Assembly (NCBI GenBank): GCA_028681275.1
Contig: JAQUIV010000010.1
Coordinates: 1-32,665 of the forward strand
Source of the DNA: Aliarcobacter sp.
Lineage (GTDB): Bacteria > Campylobacterota > Campylobacteria > Campylobacterales > Arcobacteraceae
DNA length: 32,665 nucleotides
Reading direction: 5' to 3'
Shown here: piece after piece, positions 15,880 to 24,191 of the stretch
Numbering within the stretch: the stretch's first letter is position 1
Layout of the letters: each line of letters opens with the position of its first letter
Made by a program: the position numbers and the translations under genes
The notes under the pieces: generated by a model
Database searches by the model: none
The model's input: the letters and a program-made list of their open reading frames with translations, nothing else
Told to the model about the DNA's origin: nothing

Positions 15880-17112
15880 ATGCAAGCATTTTTAGAAGAA
15901 GCTAAGAAATCTAGCCGAATCATTGCAAATCTAAGTACTGCTGTTAAAAATAGAGTTTTAAATGAAATGGCTGATGCCTTGATAAATCACTGTGATTTCA
16001 TTATTTCTCACAACGAAAAAGATATGAGTGAAGCTAAATTATATAATTTAGGTGAAGCTTTAATCGATAGATTACTTTTAACAGGAGATAGAGTTAAAGA
16101 TATGGCAGATGCAATTAGACAAATTGCATCTCAAACTGAACCTGTTGGAAGAATTTTAGATGGTTGGGTAACTGAATCTGGATTAAATATCCAAAAAGTA
16201 TCAATTCCTATTGGAGTAATTGGTATTATTTATGAAAGCCGACCAAATGTTACAAGTGATACAGCAGCTTTATGTTTTAAAAGTGGAAATGTTTGTGTTT
16301 TAAAAGGTGGAAAAGAGGCTGAACATTCAAACAAAGCAATTGCTGTGGTTTTAAGAGAAGTTCTTGCAAAAAACAAACTTCCAGAACAAGCTATTTCACT
16401 TTTACCTGATTCAAGTAGAGAAGGTGTTGCAAAACTTATTAAACAAGATAAATATGTTGATTTAATTGTTCCAAGAGGTGGAGAAGCACTTATAAAATTT
16501 GTAAGTGAAAATTCATCAATTCCAGTTATAAAACATGATAAAGGAGTTTGTCATATTTATGTGGATAAAGATGCGGCACCTGCAAAAATTATTGACATTG
16601 CAATAAATGCAAAATGTCAAAGACCAAGTGCTTGTAATTCAATGGAAACACTATTAGTACACGAAAATATTGCACCATACATTTTAACTGGACTTGAAGA
16701 TGCATTTAGTGAAAGAGGAACTATTTTAAAAGGTTGTGGTGAAACTTTAAAATATATAAAAGCAATTCCAGCAACACTTGAAGATTATGATACAGAATAT
16801 TTAGCTAATATTCTAAACATAAGAATTGTAAAAAATATAGATGATGCGATTACTCATATTCAAAGACATGGTTCTGGTCATTCAGAAGCAATTTTAAGTG
16901 AAAATTACACAACTATAAATAAATTTTTAAACGAAGTTGATGCAGCTTGTGTTTATGCAAATGCAAGTACAAGATTCACAGATGGTGGAGCTTTTGGACT
17001 TGGTGCTGAAGTTGGTATTTCTACAAATAAACTTCACTCAAGAGGACCAATGGGAATAAATGATTTAACAACATTTAAATACAAGATTTACGGTTCAGGT
17101 CAAGTTAGATAA
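15880..17112 (+). CDS. proA: Gamma-glutamyl phosphate reductase
   Basis: A 410-residue cytoplasmic enzyme of proline synthesis. It reduces gamma-glutamyl phosphate to glutamate-5-semialdehyde with NADPH. The aldehyde-dehydrogenase-type active site is present: Cys252 in KCQRPSACNSMETLLVH. The family segments YESRPNVTSD (about 118-127), VPRGGEALIKFV (about 197-208) and the C-terminal TRFTDGGAFGLGAEVGIST are intact, and length is normal. AGGAA lies before the ATG. proB and proC are not in the window. Two genes follow at 19 and 11 bases, an uncommon arrangement. Confidence 0.97.
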   Translation: MQAFLEEAKKSSRIIANLSTAVKNRVLNEMADALINHCDFIISHNEKDMSEAKLYNLGEALIDRLLLTGDRVKDMADAIRQIASQTEPVGRILDGWVTESGLNIQKVSIPIGVIGIIYESRPNVTSDTAALCFKSGNVCVLKGGKEAEHSNKAIAVVLREVLAKNKLPEQAISLLPDSSREGVAKLIKQDKYVDLIVPRGGEALIKFVSENSSIPVIKHDKGVCHIYVDKDAAPAKIIDIAINAKCQRPSACNSMETLLVHENIAPYILTGLEDAFSERGTILKGCGETLKYIKAIPATLEDYDTEYLANILNIRIVKNIDDAITHIQRHGSGHSEAILSENYTTINKFLNEVDAACVYANASTRFTDGGAFGLGAEVGISTNKLHSRGPMGINDLTTFKYKIYGSGQVR

Positions 17113-17131
17113 TTTTAAAATTAGGGGAAAA

Positions 17132-17458
17132 ATGTCAAAAAAAATATATTGCATCGCTTCATTTGAGGCAAAAGATGGAAAAGAAAAAGAGTTATTGGAA
17201 GTTCTTCAATCTCTCGAACCTAAAACTATTAGAGAAGATGGTTGTATTCAGTATGTTGTTACAAAAAAAATAGCACATCCTCATGCAATCGGAAGTTCAT
17301 TTCCAATAGTTTTTAACGAGATTTGGGAATCAAAAGAGGCTTTTGAATTACATTGTAATAAACCGTATATTACAAATTTCTTTCAAAATCATTGTGTTAA
17401 TTCAGACGGTCTTGTAAAAGATTTTAATGTTTGTGTTTACACAGATGAAATAAACTAG
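17132..17458 (+). CDS. Antibiotic biosynthesis monooxygenase (ABM) fold protein
   Basis: A 108-residue protein with the dimeric alpha/beta barrel ABM fold, like YgiN-type quinol monooxygenases. Recognisable parts are the first strand YCIASFEAKDGKEKELLEVL (6-25), CIQYVV (about 38-43), FNEIWESKEAFELH (about 61-74) and the C-terminal strand. Members oxidise quinols or other small aromatics without cofactors, or break down heme; substrate is not predictable here. A GGGG ribosome site sits before the ATG, 19 bases after proA, and the GH17 gene follows 11 bases on, so it is mid-operon. Confidence 0.82.
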   Translation: MSKKIYCIASFEAKDGKEKELLEVLQSLEPKTIREDGCIQYVVTKKIAHPHAIGSSFPIVFNEIWESKEAFELHCNKPYITNFFQNHCVNSDGLVKDFNVCVYTDEIN

Positions 17459-17469
17459 AGAAAAAAATC

Positions 17470-19410
17470 ATGAAAAAAATAACATTAACGCTGTCAAGTT
17501 TAGCTTTCGTAGTACTTTTTTGGTACATTTTAGGAAACTTTTTTGTTTTAGAAGATGAGCAAAAAGGTAGTTCAAATCCAAAACTTCAATGTGTATCATA
17601 TGCTCCATTTGGAAAAGATGATTCACCTTTTATGATGGATAAAGGTTTAGTAATTTCTGAAGATCTTATCAGAAATGACTTACAATTACTTTCAAAATAT
17701 ACAGATTGTATTAGAACTTATTCAACTGTTGGTTTAGAAATGATTCCTAAAATTGCTAGGGAAAATAATCTAAAAATGCTTATGGGAGCATGGATAAATG
17801 GAGATGAAAAACCAACAAGAAAAGAGATTGATACATTAATCAAACTTACAAATGAAAATAAAGATATTGTAAAAGCAGTTATTGTTGGAAATGAAGCTCT
17901 ATTAAGAGGTGATTTATCTGATAAAAAACTTTATGAATATATAAAAGAAGTAAAAGCTGCTCTTCCTGATGTTAGAGTTACTTATGCTGATGTTTGGGAA
18001 TATTGGCTTAAATATCCAAATATTAAAGAAGTAACAGATTTTGTAACTATTCATATCTTACCTTATTGGGAAGATGATACTATGAATATAGAAAAAGCGA
18101 TTGCACATCTTGCTGAAAAAAGAACAGAAGTTGAACATGAATTAAAAACTTCAGATATTTTAATTGGTGAAACTGGTTGGCCATCTGAGGGAAGAATGAG
18201 AGAAGATGCACTTCCAAGTAAAACTAACCAAGCTATGTTTGTAAGAGAATTTGTAAAATTAGCTCAAGAAAAAAACTGGAATTACAACATAATTGAAGCT
18301 TTTGACCAACCATGGAAAAGACAAAGTGAAGGTGCTGTTGGAGGATATTGGGGATTCTTTGATAAAGATAGAATTGATAAACATGTATTTACAGGAGATG
18401 TTTCTGATTTCCCAAATTATAGATATTTAGGATTTGGTTCTCTTTTACTTGTTTTAGGGTTTTCATTATTACTAAGAAATTCAACTATTTCAACAAAAAA
18501 AGTAGTTTTGTTCAGTGCTGTAAATACACTATTTGCTATTTTATATATGCTACAAATGGAGCAATTTAATATAACTGTTAGAACAAGTGGTGAAATTGTT
18601 TGGGCTACATTAGTTTTATTAACTCATATTTCAATTTATTATTTTGTACTTTCGAGTATTGCAACAAATACAAAACCTCAAGTACTTGGAATAAGACAAA
18701 TATTAAAAGAAAAACATCTTAATTCAAATACTTTACCAATGTTAATGTTCTATTCTTCATTTATTTTTGTATTAATTTCAACAATAATACTTGCATTTGA
18801 AGGAAGATATAGAAATTTTGAAGTTTATATTTTTGCAATTTCTGCAATATCTTTTGTTTTACTTTATGGTGGAAGATTTGCAAGTATGCAATTTAAAGCC
18901 TTTGAAAAATTATCAGCAATAATTCTTTTAATAACAGCTGGTATCTCTTTTTATAATGAAGGTTCTTTAAATATTTTCTCAAATGTTTGGGTTGCTATTG
19001 CTTTAGTATTTACTTACATTTTATTTGTAGGTAGCAAAAATAGTTCATTTGGTGAATTAAGAAATATCATTAAATACATTGTTATTTTCTTTATTTTCTC
19101 TATTGCTCTTAGATATGGAATTATTGCAGACAAAGAGATTATTGCTCAATGTCATTTAAATGATGACACATTACTTTGTGGATTCAAAAATGGAATTGGA
19201 TACTGGGGATATATTGGAGTATTTGGAGTTATCGCAATTTGTTTCGCACTTCTTACTCTATTTATAAACAATAGAAAATTCTTATTAACAGCATTATTTA
19301 CATCTGTTTTTGCAATTATGATGTTTAATACTTATGTTGGTTCAATAGCATTTATAATAGTTATTATGATGTTATGTAAAGAAGAAAACCTAAAAGCTTT
19401 AAACTCTTAG
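17470..19410 (+). CDS. GH17-domain membrane protein (beta-1,3-glucan modifying, NdvB/NdvC-like)
   Basis: A 646-residue protein with three parts: an N-terminal membrane anchor (about 4-26), a periplasmic glycoside hydrolase family 17 domain (about 38-310), and a C-terminal region with roughly nine transmembrane helices (about 318-640). Both GH17 catalytic acids are visible: Glu142 in VGNEALLRG (acid/base) and Glu234 in IGETGWPSE (nucleophile). The family hydrolyses or transfers beta-1,3-glucan. Bacterial membrane-bound forms contribute to beta-(1,3/1,6) periplasmic glucans, as with Ndv proteins of Bradyrhizobium. No glycosyltransferase-2 domain is present, so a synthase would have to be elsewhere. 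It is the last gene of the proA operon; the stop lies inside a terminator hairpin. Confidence 0.85.
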   Translation: MKKITLTLSSLAFVVLFWYILGNFFVLEDEQKGSSNPKLQCVSYAPFGKDDSPFMMDKGLVISEDLIRNDLQLLSKYTDCIRTYSTVGLEMIPKIARENNLKMLMGAWINGDEKPTRKEIDTLIKLTNENKDIVKAVIVGNEALLRGDLSDKKLYEYIKEVKAALPDVRVTYADVWEYWLKYPNIKEVTDFVTIHILPYWEDDTMNIEKAIAHLAEKRTEVEHELKTSDILIGETGWPSEGRMREDALPSKTNQAMFVREFVKLAQEKNWNYNIIEAFDQPWKRQSEGAVGGYWGFFDKDRIDKHVFTGDVSDFPNYRYLGFGSLLLVLGFSLLLRNSTISTKKVVLFSAVNTLFAILYMLQMEQFNITVRTSGEIVWATLVLLTHISIYYFVLSSIATNTKPQVLGIRQILKEKHLNSNTLPMLMFYSSFIFVLISTIILAFEGRYRNFEVYIFAISAISFVLLYGGRFASMQFKAFEKLSAIILLITAGISFYNEGSLNIFSNVWVAIALVFTYILFVGSKNSSFGELRNIIKYIVIFFIFSIALRYGIIADKEIIAQCHLNDDTLLCGFKNGIGYWGYIGVFGVIAICFALLTLFINNRKFLLTALFTSVFAIMMFNTYVGSIAFIIVIMMLCKEENLKALNS

Positions 19411-19424
19411 GTTTTATATTTTAA
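19385..19424 (+). terminator. Terminator at the end of the proA operon
   Basis: AAAACCTAA (19385-19393) pairs with TTAGGTTTT (19407-19415), then ATATTTT. The GH17 stop codon (19408-19410) is part of the right arm. Confidence 0.5.
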
Positions 19425-19427
19425 AAG

Positions 19428-19470
19428 TTTGTACTAAAATTTATATTTAAAAATATAAATTTAGTACAAA
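19428..19470. terminator. Long AT-rich hairpin between convergent genes
   Basis: TTTGTACTAAAATTTATATT (19428-19447) and the facing AAATATAAATTTAGTACAAA (19451-19470) form a stem of about 19 pairs with one bulged base. It sits between two converging genes and probably stops transcription from one or both sides, though the flanking T tracts are weak. Confidence 0.5.
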
Positions 19471-19486
19471 AAATCTTATTTTAGTA

Positions 19487-20179
19487 CTATTTTTTACCTT
19501 TTGATTTCATCATCTCTTCCATCATTTTTTCTTGTTCAGGAGATAATTCAGGCTCTTCAGTTGTACCACTTAATAAATCATCAACCGCTTTTACAGGAAA
19601 TGGTGGTAATTTAAATTTATCATCTTTTATATCCACATTAAAAACTGCTAATTTTGCTTCTTGAATTTGAACAACATCTAAAGATTTACTAACAAATTTT
19701 AAAGGTACTGTGTTATAAATCCAAATTTTATCTTCACCTAATTGCCAAATATCACATTTGTAACCCAAAATTGATTCTGTACCAATTTTTTTAGCGCCCA
19801 TAGATGTTAATGTTTCAGCATCTTTTAGATTTAAAAGTGGATTTGCTTCTTCAGCAACTAACTCTTGTTGATAAACAACTTGGTCATTAAAATCAACATT
19901 AAAGATTTTATTTCCAACTATTTTTGTAATATTGTGTTCTTCTTCATTGTCACCCATTACAGCTTGAACAATTTTTTCTTCACTTAATTCTACTTTTCCA
20001 AAATCTTTAAAGTATAATTTACTACTACCACTTATAGTTGCTTTACTTCCCATAACAACGCCACCACCAGCAATTTCATACTCAACAATAGCTGATTTTA
20101 CATCATATCTATTTGTTTCAGCAAATAAACTCACCACACCAAATAACAAAAATCCAAAAATATATTTTGATTTCCCCAC
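19487..20179 (-). CDS. Exported protein of unknown function
   Basis: A 230-residue protein with signal peptide MGKSKYIFGFLLFGVVSLFA, so periplasmic or outer-membrane associated; there is no lipobox cysteine. The mature part is mainly beta sequence (VKSAIVEYEIAGGGVVMG, LYFKDFGK, DIWQLGEDKIWIYNTVPLKF) with a single Cys in GYKCDIW, and resembles proteins that bind or sense small ligands in the periplasm (DUF4412-like), though I cannot confirm the family. The C-terminus is methionine-rich and charged (EQEKMMEEMMKSKGKK), which could bind metal. The start is GTG at 20179 with GAGG upstream. It is divergent from ccoG across 131 bases. Confidence 0.7.
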   Translation of the reverse strand: MGKSKYIFGFLLFGVVSLFAETNRYDVKSAIVEYEIAGGGVVMGSKATISGSSKLYFKDFGKVELSEEKIVQAVMGDNEEEHNITKIVGNKIFNVDFNDQVVYQQELVAEEANPLLNLKDAETLTSMGAKKIGTESILGYKCDIWQLGEDKIWIYNTVPLKFVSKSLDVVQIQEAKLAVFNVDIKDDKFKLPPFPVKAVDDLLSGTTEEPELSPEQEKMMEEMMKSKGKK

Positions 20180-20310
20180 TGTTTTATCCTCTTTATAAAT
20201 TGGTGGGATTATACATCGAATATCTAAATAATCAAATAAATCACTTTAAATAAATACCACCAAATGAACACTATATTTCTTTAATATACAAAAAACAAAA
20301 GGAGTTTTAT

Positions 20311-21633
20311 ATGTCTTATTCTAAAAAAAGATATTTTGTATATTCTGTTTTAACCCTATTTATAATGAGTGTTCCATTTATAACAATAAATGAAAATCAT
20401 CTATTATTGTTATCTTTTGATAAATTACAATTTCATTTTTTGGGTAGTGTTTATAGTGTTAGTGAACTTTATGTTATGCCATTTTTACTTATGTTTTTAT
20501 TCATAGGAATTTTTGCATTAACTTCAATGTTTGGAAGAATTTGGTGTGGTTGGAGTTGTCCTCAAACTATATTTAGAGTTATTTATAGGGATTTAATCGA
20601 AAGTACAATTTTAGATTTAAGAAAAATAAACAACAAACAAAAAGATATAGATTACAGCAAAAAATCTAATCAACTAAAAAAATATATTGCACTTGTTTTA
20701 TGGTTTATTATTACTTTAATTATCTCTTGTAACTTTATGTTGTATTTTATTCCACCAGAAGATTTTTTTGTTTATATTCAAAATCCAGTAGAACATAGTT
20801 TTATGATTATATTTATTTTAACTATTGCCCTATTTTTAGTATATGATATAGTTTTTATGAAAGAAAATTTCTGTGTTTATGTATGTCCATATTCAAGAAT
20901 TCAATCTGTTTTATATGATGACAATACAAAACAAGTTACTTATGATTTTAATCGTGGTGGAAAAGTTTATGAAAATGGCGCTAAATCAATATTCAAAATA
21001 AAACAATGGAGTAATAACGAAGAGTGTACAACTTGTGAAGCTTGTGTAAAAGTTTGCCCAACACATATAGATATTAGAAAAGGTTTACAAGTTGAATGTA
21101 TAAACTGCCTTGAGTGTAGTGATGCTTGTTCAACTGTAATGGGGAAATTAAATAAAGAGTCTTTGATAAATTGGGGAAGTACAAACAAAGTTATTAATAA
21201 ACAAAAAATCTCTATTTTTACTAAAAAAAATATAACTTATTTTGCTTCTTTATTTTTATGTATATTTTTAGCTTTTTATTTTTCACTACAAAAAGAAGAA
21301 TTTTTAGTAAATGTAAATAAAACAACTGAACTTTATAGTAAAAAAGAGAATGGAATTATTTCAAATAACTATATTTTAACCATTCACAATACTCAAGATA
21401 AAGATTATATTTTTGATATTAGAGTAGAAAACAAAGATTTCAAAATAAAAAGATTTGATAGTTTTGAATTAAAAGCTGGTGAAAAAACTAAAAAAGTCCT
21501 TATTTTAGAAACGACTGATGATTTTGAAAAACTAAAAGAAAAACCATCAAAAATTTCAATAGAGATTTTTACAAAAGAAGATGAAAAAATAGAAGTTACA
21601 AGACAAATTGCGTTTTTTTATCCAAAAAACTAA
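20311..21633 (+). CDS. ccoG: Cytochrome c oxidase accessory protein CcoG (FixG/RdxA)
   Basis: A 440-residue inner-membrane ferredoxin-like protein. Membrane segments lie near 8-26, 53-75, 126-146, 161-181 and 305-322. Conserved CGWSC (Cys79, Cys83) and VCPYSRIQ (about 191-198) are present. Two [4Fe-4S] sites follow: Cys239, Cys242, Cys245, Cys249 (then Pro) and Cys263, Cys266, Cys269, Cys273. The C-terminal 110 residues form an Ig-like periplasmic domain. CcoG is thought to reduce copper from Cu(II) to Cu(I) for assembly of cbb3 oxidase. GGAG precedes the ATG. No cco structural genes are nearby. Its stop overlaps the stop of the convergent histidine kinase gene by three bases. Confidence 0.94.
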   Translation: MSYSKKRYFVYSVLTLFIMSVPFITINENHLLLLSFDKLQFHFLGSVYSVSELYVMPFLLMFLFIGIFALTSMFGRIWCGWSCPQTIFRVIYRDLIESTILDLRKINNKQKDIDYSKKSNQLKKYIALVLWFIITLIISCNFMLYFIPPEDFFVYIQNPVEHSFMIIFILTIALFLVYDIVFMKENFCVYVCPYSRIQSVLYDDNTKQVTYDFNRGGKVYENGAKSIFKIKQWSNNEECTTCEACVKVCPTHIDIRKGLQVECINCLECSDACSTVMGKLNKESLINWGSTNKVINKQKISIFTKKNITYFASLFLCIFLAFYFSLQKEEFLVNVNKTTELYSKKENGIISNNYILTIHNTQDKDYIFDIRVENKDFKIKRFDSFELKAGEKTKKVLILETTDDFEKLKEKPSKISIEIFTKEDEKIEVTRQIAFFYPKN

Positions 21634-22946
21634 AGAGCCTTTTCAATAAAGAGGGAAAATAAAACTCCCTCTTTTTTATTTTCCACCAAAATCTTTCCAG
21701 CAAAACTCTCTTCAATAATCATTTTTGATAAATAAAGCCCTATTCCAGTTCCCTCTTCTTTTGTAGAAAAGTATGGTTCAAAAATCTTTTTTAGATTTTT
21801 TGCTTTTATTCCACCACCATTATCAGCTAGTTTTATGATTACCTCAGCACTAGAAGAAAAAACTTCTATTTTAATTTTTGGATTTTTTATACTTTTTAGA
21901 ACATCAATAGAGTTTGAAATAATTGCTATTAAAACTTGTGAAAGTTCACTTTTTACTCCAAATATTTTAACCTCTTCAAAGGTCTCAAATTTTGTTTCTA
22001 ACTCTATATTATAAGTTTTTAAATCAGCACTCAAAATTGTTGTAGCATTTAAAATTGCATCTTTTACACTAAAAATCTCTTTTTCTTTTGAAATTGTATA
22101 AAACTCTTTAAAATCATCTATTGTTTTTGATAAAAAACTTAGTTGTTCATTTGCTTGATTTACTTTTTTATCAAAATAGCTTTCATCTAAATTTTTATTT
22201 TCAAATCTTTTTTTTAGATTCATTAAAATATAAGAGATATTATTTAAAGGTTGTCTAAACTGATGAGTTATATTCGCTATCATTTCACCCGATTTTACAA
22301 ACTTTGATTGTTGTAAAATCAACTTTTCAAAGTTTTTATTTTGTACTTTTAAATCATTATATTTATAAGCTATTGAAATAGTAAAAAGCATCGCTTCAAT
22401 GGCAAAAACAACTAAAACTAAATCAAAATATCCCCTTTGATTATAAAAATTCTTAAAATCAAAAACAAAAAGTAAAATACAAAAAATAGACCAACCAATA
22501 ACATAAATAAGTGTTGGTTTAAAACCTTGTTTTAGATTAAAAATAATAGAGATAAATAAAATTGCATAAATAATCGTATAAGGTAAATATTCAAATAAAA
22601 TATAGTGATAAAAAGCCGTTAAAATAACCACATTTAACAAAAAAGTGTTAATTATCAACTCTTTATAATTTGTGATTTTTGGTAAAAACTTTCCCTCATA
22701 ATAATTTATAGCAAATAAACCTGCACTCAAACTTGCAATTACTAAAGCCATTTCTTGAATAAAAGGACTAATTGAAAATAATTTACTATATGAAAAAATA
22801 TAAAGCAAAGAAAAAATCTGCATAAAACAGTAACTTATATAAAATATCTCTTTTGAATACAAATATCTAATAAAAGTATATACTACTGTCATAATCAATA
22901 TTCCAAAGGTAATACCATAAAATAAAATTGTATTTATATCAAACAT
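21630..22946 (-). CDS. Sensor histidine kinase with seven-helix membrane domain
   Basis: A 438-residue kinase. The N-terminal half holds about seven transmembrane helices (5-190), similar to 7TM sensor regions, without a separate periplasmic domain. A short linker leads to the HisKA domain with phospho-acceptor His228 in ANITHQFRQPLNNISYIL. The ATP-binding domain has the N box (ISNSIDVL), G1 (DNGGGI) and G2 (EGTGIGLYLSK) motifs. It should pass phosphate to the response regulator encoded just upstream, whose gene overlaps by eight bases. The signal could be a lipid, a membrane state or a small hydrophobic molecule; nothing in the sequence tells. Confidence 0.93.
   Translation of the reverse strand: MFDINTILFYGITFGILIMTVVYTFIRYLYSKEIFYISYCFMQIFSLLYIFSYSKLFSISPFIQEMALVIASLSAGLFAINYYEGKFLPKITNYKELIINTFLLNVVILTAFYHYILFEYLPYTIIYAILFISIIFNLKQGFKPTLIYVIGWSIFCILLFVFDFKNFYNQRGYFDLVLVVFAIEAMLFTISIAYKYNDLKVQNKNFEKLILQQSKFVKSGEMIANITHQFRQPLNNISYILMNLKKRFENKNLDESYFDKKVNQANEQLSFLSKTIDDFKEFYTISKEKEIFSVKDAILNATTILSADLKTYNIELETKFETFEEVKIFGVKSELSQVLIAIISNSIDVLKSIKNPKIKIEVFSSSAEVIIKLADNGGGIKAKNLKKIFEPYFSTKEEGTGIGLYLSKMIIEESFAGKILVENKKEGVLFSLFIEKAL
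21648..21680 (+). terminator. ccoG terminator inside the kinase coding sequence
   Basis: AAAGAGGGA (21648-21656) pairs perfectly with TCCCTCTTT (21666-21674), followed by TTTATTTT. It lies 15 bases after the ccoG stop but within the last codons of the opposite-strand kinase gene. Confidence 0.7.
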
Positions 22947-23619
22947 CTATTTTATAACCACTATTTGTAAGATTTAAAATCAAATCTTTTGGAATTTTAG
23001 TTTTTAGATTTTTAACCAAAGTTTTTAAAGCATCTTTTGTCATAACAGACTCATCCCAAACATAGTTTTCAATCTCTTCATAACTCACATATCTATTTTT
23101 ATTTTTTATAAGAAGTTCCAAAAACAAAATCTCTTTTGCTCTTAATTTTATAATTTCATCTTTTATCACTAAATTTTTATTAAAAGTATCAAAATATGAG
23201 TTCTCATCTAGTTTTACAATATTTGAATTATCCTCTTGTAAAGAGTTCACACATAAAAACAAAGCCTCTTCAAACTCTTTTTCCTTTACGGGTTTTACAA
23301 GATATTTTACTAGCTGAAGTTCAATGGCTTTTAATAAATAATCCTTATCACAAAAAGCTGTGATTATTATAATTTGAGTTTTTTTATCTTTTTGTCTAAT
23401 TCTTTTTACAAACTCCAAACCATTTAATTTTGGCATTTGAATATCTGTGATTATAATATCTGGTTGATATTTTTCATATAATTGTAAAGCAACAATGGCA
23501 TCTTTAGCTTCATAAATTTGCTCAAAAAAGTTTTGCAAATACTCAACACCATTTTCTCTTGCTATTTCATCATCTTCAACATATAAAATTTTTATATTTT
23601 TATTTATATTTTTTAACAT
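22939..23619 (-). CDS. OmpR-type response regulator
   Basis: A 226-residue regulator. The receiver domain (about 8-125) has the acidic pair in VEDDE (15-17), phospho-acceptor Asp59 in ITDIQMP, Thr/Ala in ITAF (about 86-89) and Lys in LVKPVKE (about 107-113). The C-terminal winged helix (about 140-226) ends with a typical NLTNSGYKIDV. It binds DNA as the partner of the kinase that follows, with overlapping genes. It is divergent from ogt across 41 bases, so both promoters share that stretch. Confidence 0.93.
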   Translation of the reverse strand: MLKNINKNIKILYVEDDEIARENGVEYLQNFFEQIYEAKDAIVALQLYEKYQPDIIITDIQMPKLNGLEFVKRIRQKDKKTQIIIITAFCDKDYLLKAIELQLVKYLVKPVKEKEFEEALFLCVNSLQEDNSNIVKLDENSYFDTFNKNLVIKDEIIKLRAKEILFLELLIKNKNRYVSYEEIENYVWDESVMTKDALKTLVKNLKTKIPKDLILNLTNSGYKIDV

Positions 23620-23660
23620 TCAGGATTATATCTTATATATGATTATGATAAAATTCCGCC

Positions 23661-24191
23661 ATGAGAGAATATAAAACACAAACAAAAGAGATTATAAATA
23701 CAATAACATTTTCAACACCATTAGGTGAAATGTTTGCTGCCGCTTCAAAAAAAGGTATTGTTATGCTTACTTTTTTTACACCTTTTCATATTGAAGCAAA
23801 AATTGAAGTTTTAAAAAACACCTTAGATGCCGATGTAATTCCAGCAAATGGAGAGATTTTTGAAATTTTAAAAATACAATTAGAAGAATATTTCAATAAA
23901 AAAAGAACAACTTTTGAAATTCCATTACAGTTAGTTGGCTCACCTTTTCAAATTCAATGTTGGAAAGAGTTATTAAATATTCCCTATGGAAAAACAATAT
24001 CTTATAAAGAACAAGCCTTAAAAATAGAAAACGAAAAAGCCCATAGAGCTGTTGCAAATGCAAATTCTCAAAATATGATAGCTATTTTAGTTCCATGTCA
24101 CAGAGTAATCTCAAGTGATGGAAAACTTAGTGGTTATAATGGTGGAATTGAGAAAAAAGAGTTTCTATTAAAGTTAGAAAACAATGATTAA
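23661..24191 (+). CDS. ogt: Methylated-DNA-protein-cysteine methyltransferase
   Basis: A 176-residue suicide repair protein that takes the methyl group from O6-methylguanine. The active-site motif is intact: Cys146 in VPCHRVISSDG, with the family's PYGKTISYKE (about 108-117) and SGYNGG (about 157-162). The N-terminal part is of the Ogt type, without an Ada regulatory domain. The phosphohexomutase gene starts eight bases before its stop. Possible -10 elements (TATGAT at 23644-23649) lie directly upstream, in the short gap shared with the response regulator gene. Confidence 0.93.
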   Translation: MREYKTQTKEIINTITFSTPLGEMFAAASKKGIVMLTFFTPFHIEAKIEVLKNTLDADVIPANGEIFEILKIQLEEYFNKKRTTFEIPLQLVGSPFQIQCWKELLNIPYGKTISYKEQALKIENEKAHRAVANANSQNMIAILVPCHRVISSDGKLSGYNGGIEKKEFLLKLENND

